DNA of 64,000 bases from positions 70,057-134,056 of the forward strand of contig MU385934.1 in the NCBI GenBank assembly GCA_022497145.1, given 5' to 3'. Both the position numbers and the translations under genes were made by a program. Positions within the stretch are counted from its first letter, which is position 1. Each line of letters opens with the position of its first letter. This document shows positions 11,033 through 20,930 of this stretch, in pieces. The DNA comes from Rostrohypoxylon terebratum (taxonomy: Eukaryota > Ascomycota > Sordariomycetes > Xylariales > Hypoxylaceae). The notes beneath the pieces are model-generated. The model was not told the DNA's origin. It saw nothing but the letters and a program-made list of their open reading frames with translations, and searched no databases.

Positions 11033-14000
11033 CCAATAGGAAGCGCGAGTGACATCAATCTTAGTGCTACATACCTACTATGTACCTAAACGGTAACCGG
11101 TCCAAAAAAGATTACTGTATCATCTGTATTGCCATGTATATGTATATTTATTTGCATCCTTTCTATGCAAATCTCTTCCTTAAACTCTTTTCCGATCTAG
11201 ATTATACCCTTCTGACAGAAGCCCCATGGAGTTCCTTGGAGTCCCACGAAGCTCCATGAGATCTTCCATCGTCGAATCATCTGGTAGCTTTTATAATTTC
11301 CGCGCTCTCATAAACGCCCAATGCATCGCTAAGCCCTGCACAACATCGGATTCTCATCGATTCTCATGATCTATTTTCCCCGGTCCATGTCTATCGATGC
11401 TTGCAGATGCTTATCGATGCTTGTCGGTGCTTGTCGATGCTAGTCATTATGCACAAGATAGATTAAATGCAAAGACAAATAGATTGCTGTCGTGGCTGAG
11501 GCTTTGGAATCCGAAATCCGAACAACACGTCTCGTATCCTCAACCGTTGACAATTCCCAGGTCCTAATCTACTACCTACTATGTAGGTCACTAGTATCTT
11601 ACTCTCCCTCGCTTTCGTACGGCTCAGCTAGGACGAGACGTATGCGGAATCCACTTCATACAGGTTGCCGTATCTATATGTAACGGCTGAAGCGGGAACC
11701 TGATGGATTTCTAAATTGGGTATCTCGATGCTCTATATTCCTTGCCAAGTCCCTCAGCCACACTAGACATTTCATCACACTCATCTTCGACCTCCTCAGA
11801 CCCCCTTCCTCGAATTCAACCCCATCTCTTCTTAACTGCATTGCAACCTCTGTTCCCTAAAGGCTTCAATTCTCCAAGGACGCCACTAATAACTTCATCC
11901 TTGGCGATGCACAAATGGCGATCTCATACACCGCGGTAACTTGCTGGAGGCTTTGGTGACGCTGATGACAACTCCATTAGCAATTAGACGATTCTGCTGT
12001 TTCCAGATACCATCGAAGTATCATGTGCTACTTCTATGTTCACCTTATGGATGTTGACAAATATCACCCAACCATGCCGGTTATCCTCTACCTAAGGTAC
12101 AGTTCCGCCATGTCTAGACAAAGCAAGGGTCAATAGCCATAATAGTTATGTTTACCTAGGTATAATAGAAGATGGCTCATATCTGTTAGAACCGAGTCTG
12201 TGGAACGTACATGTAAGGCAGTGACGTCTGACTGGGAGCATGTTGTTAATGACTACCAGAGTTTCGTTCTTGGTTTCTTGACTGCCTACCTATAAGCTGG
12301 GTGAGTACCTACCTACCTAGTTAAACTACATGAATTGACAATTCCAAAGTAAAGGTACAGAAAGGGCTTTAATTTAATTTTGTGGTCATCGCTCCTAGAG
12401 ACATGGATAACTTATACCTAGCTTGTTAACATTAAGAACCCGCATCTAAGCCTGGTCTCTTTCATATAAGAGAGAGCGAGGAATCATTTGAAAATCCAAT
12501 AGCATAGACACAGTTCGTCTTCCATTCTCTAGAACATCTCACCAAACTCGTCACATGTTTTTTAAATGAAAAGAAGGATACTGAAATCAGATATTTGAAG
12601 CATATTCCTACTACTTAACCTAGGTGCCTACCTAGGTAGGAAACCACACTGAAACGGTAAGCAGAATACCAGATATCTGAGAGTTGCCCAGAAGAGAGTT
12701 GAAAACACCAACTTTTACTGGTGTTGTTGTCTTAGACATGACAAGGTAGAGCTTTGATCCTCACAATCTATAGCCTGATTAAACTCCCCGAAGTCACAGA
12801 TGTCATGTTAGCCAAATTCGCTAACATTGCGTGCCAACATTCAAGCTTGAGGGCATGACCAGAATCTCGCCGACGGTTGAATCTCTTATAGCTACGAAAC
12901 CACCCCAAAGGTCTAGGTTAGGAGGGTGACCCTGCACACTTAGTTACTGCAAGTAGTGAGCTCAGTCTTCCACACCCCTTTTTAGAGTCTTACTAAGTAG
13001 AAACGTTCCCCCACATTATTGCTCTGGTTGACCCTATACGGCATCATTTGAGAATGATACCCTTGAACTGTTCATGTAAAATGTAACGTTCTAAACAATT
13101 GACATGGCTAGAGAGATACCGGCGTCGTGATGAATTTGCTCTTAGTTGTAACCTGTAGCTATAGTGAAAACCTCGATCTATTTTATTTCCCTTTTAGCTT
13201 GAAGCTTTTATAAGATTTATGCAAAGTTTTTTTTTACTCCATATTATAGGAGATAAGCGGCTTGCAGTTTGGGAACGCCCGTAATGCCCGTAATGCCCGG
13301 TAATGACATGCTTGCCTGCTAGCAAAGAGTTTCTTCGCATATCCCATTACATATGAATACCTACCTACCTACCTGGTACCGGGAAGTACCTGCGAGGTAA
13401 GTAATAAAACAAGGGTTCGACTTAATCAAATATCATACTCATCTAAGTACTCCCGCTTGCTAATATTTTCTACAAGTATAAGCGATGTATCCTTAGATTA
13501 GTTGTCCTTTCTTTCTAAAACGGATTATATAACATACCCTAAGGTTGGTGATTAATGTTCGTTTTACGTACTAAGGTTGGGTATAGCTTGAACTGATGTC
13601 CATTTGCAGCCAAACCTAAATGTCCCTTACACTCTATTGATCTTAAGGATGTATAAGGACGTCAGTTTATTTTTTATAATCACTAACATTATCCCTTAAT
13701 AACATGCCAATACTTTCTGAATGATGTATAGGTAAACATAAGTATACATTTTTTTAACCTGGGTACCTAACGTATGAGCTTAGTTTAGGGTTTAGGTATC
13801 TTAGTTGCATTCCTTTTGACGTTAAATCTCCATATTCAACCTAGGTCCTAGGTTAACCTATAGCTTTCTACGGTGCTGTATATCACTGACTTACAAGTAC
13901 CTAGATATTCGCACTGGTTTATGTACTTACCTACTTAATAGATTAGATGCATATTTAGGTAGATCGTACATAGTATGTATTCGCACAGCACGTTCTCCGC

Positions 14001-14915
14001 CTCCGATGCTCCAGTACTCCGTCGTTCGCATCTCGCGGCTTCCAAATTATATCAAGGCAGTCTATTTGATCAGAGGTCCATTCAGGTACTAGCTATAACA
14101 GAGTGCAGGACCCACTGCAAGCAACACTGTTGCCATTTCTTATTTGCGACATCAACAGGCTAATGGTGTAGCTCTTCGAATAATTCCAACATCCTTGGAT
14201 CTGAATCTGCATCATTCTGTCCTCCAAACTATCATGACAATAACCCACGTCATATATTTAATATGACCCCACATATGACTTTTTGGTTGGACCTTTCATA
14301 GACCCTTAGAAATTAGGACTTGTGAAGTTGGTTCTTGCATATGCCTATTATCAAGGAAGACCCTGCGCTTCTCGACAAGAATTCGGCTTTCTCTACCTAG
14401 TACCCCCTAGTTAGCTCGGAGGCGTTTTGATGCGAGCTGGTAAGACAGATTACTTAAGAGCTGTTGAGACTATCATAGGAGCTACATAGGTAGGTAGGTA
14501 GGTAACCTAGGTAGGTACAGTACCCGAGGTACCTATTATTATAACGAGTGACAATTTGGATCATGGGAGGTATCCGACATGATAATACATTAACCTAGGA
14601 TTTTCAACCTCGGCTGTGTAGTCGTTCGTCAGCTACGATAGAGATCCATAGGAATCTCTAGTAGGGATTTTAGGGAACTTCGGCAAATAAATCGAGAACT
14701 TCACATGAATAATACCTAGGTTACCTAGGACCTAGGTACCTAAGGTAGGTAAGGAAAAGTCAGGTTGTTTCATCGTAACGCGTAACGAGACAAGGAAGAG
14801 AAAGGGGGGGAGGGGGACCGGGACACAAGTCACGTAGATAAATAAATGTATGCTACTAGAAACGATAATCAAAAACTGGGGTTTAGCCACATAAATACCT
14901 ACTACTACTAGGTGG

Positions 14916-15021
14916 TGTAGGGTGTATTATGTAATGATGTGCTCAAGAGCGGATTTGCTGGTTTTAGATTCGAAGTTTAAATCTTAGAAAAAACAACATC
15001 TTTTACTCCTACAATCCTACA
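14916..15021 (+). repeat. 5' LTR of the defective element
   Basis: This 106-bp copy shares its opening block (TGTAGGGTGTATTATGTAAT) and the GGATTTGCTGGTTTTAGATT block with the copy at 15919. Differences are mainly single substitutions plus one indel near the end. Confidence 0.85.
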
Positions 15022-15024
15022 TTT

Positions 15025-15056
15025 TGGCGAGAGCTGCAGGATTCGAACCTACGCAG
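15025..15056 (+). other. Unusually long primer binding site
   Basis: Starting with TGG, three bases after the LTR, this segment is the reverse complement of a tRNA 3' region: CCA end, acceptor strand, complete T arm (GGTTCGAATCC) and the edge of a variable arm. The discriminator base of the inferred primer would be G, which is usual for serine tRNAs in eukaryotes, so a tRNA-Ser primer is my inference. Confidence 0.65.
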
Positions 15057-15127
15057 TTTCCCAATGCACATGTTTGACCTATCTTAAAAAATACAAGCAC
15101 AAGTTTACCAATTGATGGACTCAAGCG

Positions 15128-15469
15128 GTGGGATCGGGAACTCTGAAAATGAACTCGAGAAAGATGCCCGGGTGTGACCTAGCACCATCGGAGGTGATGT
15201 TCGGATGGAGGACTCGACCCTCTTCCACTATCCTCTCTGATGTCAATATCGCGATCGATGAAGAAGAGCCTGGACGAGTCGAACGATTGCTGGCAACCCG
15301 AGATTACGCACGGGAGTGCATGCTGGAGCACCTGTTGAGACTGGATGACGAGGGGACTGATCTAAGAGCTCACCACTATCGTGTGAACGACTTTGTGTGG
15401 GAATATGTGGGAAATCGGGATGATCGACCGATCCGATCGTTTCGCAGAAATGGACCAGACCCTGAGTAA
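15128..15469 (+). pseudogene. Fragment of a retrotransposon integrase C-terminal region
   Basis: The 113-codon open frame lies inside the LTR pair and has no convincing start (it opens on GTG). Its middle matches the end of gypsy-type integrase catalytic domains and what follows: APSEVMFGWRTRPSS corresponds to the family's SPFEVMFGRxPR block, then a charged helix (ERLLATRDYARECMLEHLLR), then YRVNDFVWEY, which corresponds to the YxVGDLVW block. The catalytic D,D,E residues are missing, so no integrase activity is expected. It marks the element as an internally deleted descendant of a Ty3/gypsy-like parent. Confidence 0.65.
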
Positions 15470-15918
15470 AACAACCATCAAGAACATCACGATACCATTG
15501 ACAATCATCGACTTTCATCGACTTTCATCAGATCACCGTTGAGCTTCATTGAGGACCTTTCTACCTCGTCGGGATTTGTTGGATTCGAACCTTTACCTTG
15601 CCCTGCTGATACACGAGCCTATTACAGACGATTGTGGACGGGCCGCCAGACTTGAAGAGAAAATAGGTGCTGAGTGACGCCACGGCAATGCTGTTGAATG
15701 GGTTAGAACTGTTGTATGCGGTTCAGGTTTCTTTGAGTGATTGAGAGAGTGTGGATGATGAGAGATGGGAGTGTGTGGGCGTGTGTGAGACCGTGTATAA
15801 ATGAAGGTAAGAGGTGGCTATGATCTACAAATGATGGGAATGATTGATGATGCTTTGAAATGGCCTTATGTGGGTTCCGAGGGCTCGTTCCTCGCTCTTC
15901 CTCGGGGAGTTGGCCGGG

Positions 15919-16036
15919 TGTAGGGTGTATTATGTAATAACGTGCTTAAGAGGGGATTTGCTGGTTTTAGATTCAAAGTCTAAATCTTAGGAAAAACAAC
16001 ATCTTAATCCTACTAGGTACACCGTACAATCCTACA
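15919..16036 (+). repeat. 3' LTR of the defective element
   Basis: It starts TGTAGGGTG and ends CCTACA like the 5' copy but carries an extra CTAGGTACACCGT-like insertion before its last bases. The preceding bases GGGGAGTTGGCCGGG may be what is left of a polypurine tract. Confidence 0.85.
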
Positions 16037-19000
16037 GTAGGTACCTTGGTCCTAGGTACGCTATTAAGTACACAATGTGGCTTGCCTTTCCTCTTTTCCG
16101 TTCTTTTCTTTTCTTCTTCTTGTCTCAACCTGCGACCGGCATTTTACCTCCTGTCTAGTATTATTCCTACTATTAATATTATACATCAGACGCTCGTAAC
16201 GTCAACTTTGAAAGGACATGTTCTCTAATGATTCACTAATATTACTGTTTATCTAGGAAGTGGATAAACAGATCTATAAGAGCTTCTTAACTACTTCGTA
16301 GAAGATTTCGAATAGCGAATGGCCTTTTTTTTTTTTTTTTCCACCGCGTCCGACTCTTCCCTCAGAACACTCCGTTTAGCGTTCGTATTCACGGCTTGCA
16401 TAGGTATTATGTACATCATGGATGGGTCTCGTTGATACCCGTCAAGCAGACTCGGCCACATTGACAGGTTGTCGCGTGCAGCTATGATTTGTGTCGGCGA
16501 GTCTTTGGGTCGAACGTTGTTGTTGCTAAGCAAGCCCTCATTATTTCTCTGAGCCTACTGATATACTGGTATCATATATCTATCTAAGGAGCGCATCATG
16601 ATTGAGCTGCTCGGACATTGTTGGCATCAAACCCTTTATTCTAGCGTGTAAATCCTAACATCCTTACATCCTAACCTCGATGGCTTATGCAGAACAGAAT
16701 GTCCGAGGTATAGCATTTGGATGGAATATCATGGGAGAAAATTCCTCGGGAGGTCTAGAAGCAAGCAACCGTGCCTGAGTGGGACCGGACAGCTGCAGCA
16801 GAACCATTGGAAGCAATAAAATACTATGTAGTCTTCTGGCGGGGTTTCATCAACAGGCTCAACAGGTTCAACAGGTATGCGAACATGCCATTATTGGCTG
16901 GATTGGAAAGCTATGGACGGAATACGATTGGCTGGGGTTGCGCCAGGTGATGATGCCGGATACAGCTCATGACGGATAAACCCAAGCAAGACCCTTGTGA
17001 CGCGCGGGATCGAAAGCCATGCTACCCCCGGTCGTCCATCGTCTATGCCATATGGTCCATCGTCTATCGTCTATCGTCTATCGTTAATCTTTGACCAAGA
17101 TGCTGCTAGTACTATTTATACTAGGTACCTAGTAGATATAGTCGTATATAATATACCTACTATATAGTGCTATGTACTTCGTATGTATTTATGTAATTTA
17201 TTATGTACATACATGACACAGCACAGCACAACACGACACAACACAACACAACACAACACAACACAGAGGAATTCGGGAAAGCTGGAGAGGAACCGAAGCG
17301 AAAGCATGTGAAAATCCGGACCTCGCACAAGCTTCTGAGAAAATACCTAAGTCATAAGAGAAGAGAAGAATCAAAGTCGACAATCCCCCAGACATATGTA
17401 TTTCGTTTTCTCCCCTTCAACCCCTCTTCGTCTCATATTACCTACATTACTTACCTTAACATTACCTACATTACCTACAATCATCTACAATCACCTCACC
17501 TCTCTCACCCCTCACCTATATCCACCGCGAAGCGGGACCCGATTCTCGCTAACAAGGTCGGGGTTCTAGCGACATCGGATTACAACGTACAATACCCAAC
17601 CCATCGACCATCATCGCCAATCTGAAGAGACTAGGGACATCCCGTTCCGTCCTGGCCCGTATGCACGTTGATGCAAGGGCTACGATCTTCCTGTTCGATA
17701 CCCACGAGGAGCGCGGCAAAGGAACAACCTAGTTAAGAAGAACTTGACCAGCAACTCCAGTGGTTGGTCGTATTTTATTATTTAAAGGATATTTCCCCTC
17801 CTGCTCGCACATCGTCATTAAAATACCATCACCAAGGATCGCAAGTCGACGGTTTTCTTCAACAAATCGAAAAAAATCCCGTGCCACTGGATGCCGATCC
17901 AGGCCCCACGATCTTTCTGTTGCTTGGAACTTGGAACTTGGAACACCGCTCCCCATATTCCGGTCCGTCACCACTGCAACCAAGGACGGTGAAGGACGTG
18001 GGGACCTCTTGGTGCACCGGCGGGGTCGCGTCGGTCACGATAACTACCTCCTGGTTCCCAAACGAGTCAAGCGACACCAGACCGCTTCTTCACCCAACAA
18101 ATTCAATACTAGGTGCTAAAAATTGGAATCCTTAGCCCTGCAAAAAACTATTCCGTACAGAGGTGATAGAGGGGATAGTAGTAGAGATAATAGAGGGGGG
18201 GGGGACCAGAATCAGGGTTATTGTCCGTCGTTTCGAATTTGTGTTCTGGTATTATTTGTATTGCTCTCTAGGTATTTCCGTACCGTGTGTTTTTCTGCTA
18301 TTCTGCTTTTCTGCTTCTCTCGTCCAGAGTCCAGACTACGGAGCCTACAGTCTTTTTTTCTCGGATACCTATGTTCGCACCGTCACAAATATCGCCAACC
18401 ACTCTCAAGATTATTGTTATCTCTTGCCGTCATTCAAATTAGCCATCCAATTACGAGGCCGTGCTGTCGTCTGCGCCTGGGCCTGCAGCTGCACAACGGA
18501 CAGACGACAGACGACAGCAGACAGCGGGAGTCAGCCCCTATGCTGTGCTAGCGAATAGCGCCTTGTTAACGGTTTCAATGGTACAATACCATCCAATATC
18601 ATTCACCTTCCGCACGATATGATGCATATAGGTCTAGAGACATAGCAAGATTCACCTAGACACAAGTATCCACTTGCATCGTCTTGACCGACATACATAC
18701 ATACATACTAGTAGTAGATTTATCTACTGCAGATTGAATTTCACACACATCATCTCTCTCCCCCCCCATTCTGGAGTAAAATTGGACTCAGACCGCAACT
18801 TTATTCCGGCTCCCTGACCATCTATCCATCTATCCATCTATCCCGCATCACTGTTTCACCGCGGCAACGCCTTTTTGTTCATGGTATCCTCACTCGCTTT
18901 TAAGTCGAGCCATCTCTACGTACCCGTTGCGAATCACACCTCTCACTTCTCACTCCCTAATGTTGTATTCGAGCCGGACATTCGCTTTCCCTCCTAATAC

Positions 19001-19102
19001 CTGGTATATATAATATATAGAACATATTTGGTTGGCTATTGGGATATAGAGTAAGACAGTTGTTCCTCTCATGCATCTGAGGAACGGCCAAGGTTACCAA
19101 AC
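16037..19102. other. Intergenic with simple repeats, upstream of the gene at 19103
   Basis: No ORF here has family resemblance. There is a T18 run near 16324, a CACAA pentamer tract at 17214-17265, a CTATCGT tandem near 17060-17080, a G10 run near 18196 and (ATAC)n near 18690. The stretch 17400-18560 is less repetitive and has overlapping ORFs of 120-140 codons in three frames, with Pro/Ser-rich shadow-like translations; part may be leader sequence of the 19103 gene. Confidence 0.4.
17214..17265. repeat. (ACACA)n pentanucleotide microsatellite
   Basis: The tract consists of CACAA/ACACA repeats with two early variants (CACAG, CACGA). The ORF that runs through it (17203-17625) is a by-product. 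Confidence 0.85.
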
Positions 19103-19864
19103 ATGCCACGGTACTCTCCCTTGCCTACGACTACGAGCCTCCAACGGTCTCACTCGGTGAACAGTGTCGCCGCATCCGATTCTACATATCATAGCTTCCA
19201 GGATATTGAATCGTACGAGCCTTCGGTAGCATCTCCTACTACCGAGGGACGGACTCCTTCGCGCAAGGAGAACAAATTCGAGTTCAAGCCTATACTTCGC
19301 CATGATTCGGGTTACGAGTCCATACACCCGAAGACTAGGCCTAGGCCATCGTCTCAGCGACGCAATTCTACCTTGTCCACCACATCCTCCCATTCTCGCC
19401 CGCGGACACGGCCATCCATGCGACGTGCCGCAAAGTCCAGTCCCAGCACGCACCCTAAGCGACGAAGTGCGCAGCCTCTGCACTTGACCAACTCGCAGCA
19501 ACAAGCTACCACATATTACTACTTTCCGCCGCCGGAGTCGCTCTCCGGAAGCCATGGCGAGGATGAGGAAGAGCACGAGGCGGAGTCTTCTTATCCCCCT
19601 CCACCGCAGACCACGCACTACTGGACCAGCGACCACACTCGGCGCCTTGAGTACGCCGCCATCGACGCTGCGAGCCAAGGCGTCAGGGGTTGGTTCATGA
19701 AGCATGTCATCCCAGATTGCTTCGTGCCGAAAGCGAGCCGACGGGTTGGCTTCGACGACGACTCTGGCAGTGTTCGGCGATATCGATTGGAGCTCGATTG
19801 TGACGAGAGCGGAGAGAAGAACGGAAATGGGGGCAAGAAAATGGGCTGGCTCCTCGGCCGATAA
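19103..19864 (+). CDS. Conserved hypothetical Ser/Arg-rich fungal protein
   Basis: A single 253-codon ORF starts at the ATG following CCAAAC. Residues 1-140 are disordered and rich in Ser, Thr, Arg and Pro, with dense potential phosphorylation sites (LQRSHSVNSV, QRRNSTLSTTSSHSRPR). An acidic patch (HGEDEEEHEAESS) follows. The C-terminal 75 residues look like the conserved, folded part: HTRRLEYAAIDAASQGVRGW, MKHVIPDCFVP, and GFDDDSGSVRRYRLEL. I recall this C-terminal block from proteins conserved in filamentous ascomycetes, but no function is established. No signal peptide or membrane segment is visible. Codon use is G/C-ending, unlike the AT-rich flanks, which supports a real gene. It is convergent with the dynamin gene at 20931. 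Confidence 0.8.
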   Translation: MPRYSPLPTTTSLQRSHSVNSVAASDSTYHSFQDIESYEPSVASPTTEGRTPSRKENKFEFKPILRHDSGYESIHPKTRPRPSSQRRNSTLSTTSSHSRPRTRPSMRRAAKSSPSTHPKRRSAQPLHLTNSQQQATTYYYFPPPESLSGSHGEDEEEHEAESSYPPPPQTTHYWTSDHTRRLEYAAIDAASQGVRGWFMKHVIPDCFVPKASRRVGFDDDSGSVRRYRLELDCDESGEKNGNGGKKMGWLLGR

Positions 19865-20930
19865 TGAACGACGAATGAATTCACGCGACAACAGATGAAT
19901 TGGAGGATCACGTTTTTTGCATCCGCATGGCCAAGGCGTTGTTATACCCACTTTGATTTTCTATTTTTTTTTTTTTTAAAAAAAACCCGTTTTTTTGTGT
20001 AATCTTTGAACTTTGGCCGTCTTACATCCAGACACCCTTTCGGCTTGAGATGGTTGGCATACATGTAGGTATGGTTGAGCGCGGCATTAAAAGGGGGAGC
20101 ATCTTGCAGGCACATATGATTCGGGTTGAGTCTAGACTGATTTCCAGATCACGATGGGAAACTACCTAGAGAAACTGGTAATACCACTAGAGCGATGGGT
20201 TTTGCATGGCATGGGGTTGCATTACCGGACGCCGAATTCTTAAAACAGGACCGAGGGCATATACATACAGACATGTAATCGCGGAGCAGATAGCTTGCTA
20301 ATAATTGCATTCAACATACTATTTGAACAGGTGCGAGTCGTCAGTGAACTTGATGCAACATAGGAGAGTCGGTGCCTCGATCTAATCGGTCTTTGGTTGG
20401 GTCCGTCGTCAGGATTGTATTGTATTTCGAATATTGGAAATGCGACTAATATTAGTGAAGCGAAGGAGGTAAATAGGTAATTACTAATGGTCAGTTATAT
20501 AGCGTCTTTGATGAAGTGCTTGGGGGTTTGATCTGTCTCATTTCTCAACTCTCGGGGCTGAATATGAGCGTAGATCAAATTCAGCAGTTATTCTGGCGAC
20601 AAGTTCCTCCCAGGATATACAGATATACAGAGGGAATCACAAGAAAGTCACTCGCAATGACAATAACATAGGCACCTAGGAACCGAAATCACATCGATTC
20701 ATAACATACAAGTACCTGGTTTGCTTACGTCCTATCTACAACTCCAAGCCACTGACATCGATTGGCGCCTGACGCACATCTAGCCTATCACAGCTTCCTC
20801 ACTCGTCTGATGTGTCATATCCATTCGTAAATGGAAGTCTTTCCTCTTCACAGTCCAGTTCCGGGTCCACCGCGGGCGGGGGCTCCAAGATAGGGAGCCG
20901 TTCGCCTATACGTCACAGTCAGAGTTGGAC
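19865..20930. other. Intergenic between convergent genes
   Basis: This holds the 3' ends of the plus-strand gene at 19103 and the minus-strand GTPase. Just past the first gene is a T14-A9 block (19964-19986) followed by another T run. No gene is supported. Confidence 0.5.

Larger units (their letters stand above)
8982..14915. other. Gene desert with dispersed palindromes
   Basis: I find no ORF with a domain, signal peptide or consistent splicing in this roughly 6-kb stretch; the longest ORFs are about 60-110 codons. It is rich in CTACCTAGG, TACCTAGGTA and TAGGTAGGTA words (for example near 12305-12320, 12618-12640, 13838-13860, 14487-14530 and 14716-14750) that can fold on themselves. GATGCTTGTCGATGC-like near-repeats occur at about 11395-11445, and repeated GTAATGCCCG words near 13278-13305. 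The AT-rich stretch 9360-9560 could be matrix-like or decayed DNA. Confidence 0.5.
14916..16036 (+). mobile_element. Small internally deleted LTR retrotransposon (Ty3/gypsy-like remnant)
   Basis: Two near-identical direct repeats bound this 1121-bp element: 14916-15021 (106 bp) and 15919-16036 (118 bp, with a short insertion near its 3' end). Both begin TGTAGGGTGTATTATGTAAT and end TCCTACA, so each LTR has the short inverted ends TGTAGG...CCTACA. Three bases inside the 5' LTR starts TGGCGAGAGCTGCAGG, a primer binding site complementary to a tRNA 3' end. An internal ORF resembles the end of a gypsy integrase. No exact target-site duplication is visible (flanks GGTGG and GTAGG). Gag, protease and reverse transcriptase are absent, so it cannot be autonomous; it is comparable in size to TRIM/SMART-like elements. 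Confidence 0.85.

Noticed and set aside
15580..15600. GGATTCGAACC word (minus-strand T-arm-like) near the end of the defective LTR element
   Set aside because: No tRNA fold around it; it lies inside the retroelement and may be chance or a captured fragment.
17203..18558. Overlapping plus ORFs of 119-142 codons
   Set aside because: Three frames are open at once over simple or skewed sequence, with no domain or signal; probably leader or intergenic DNA.
19094..19951. 285-codon antisense ORF over the 19103 gene
   Set aside because: Arg/Leu-rich shadow of a Ser/Arg-rich gene; the plus frame has the conserved C-terminal block.
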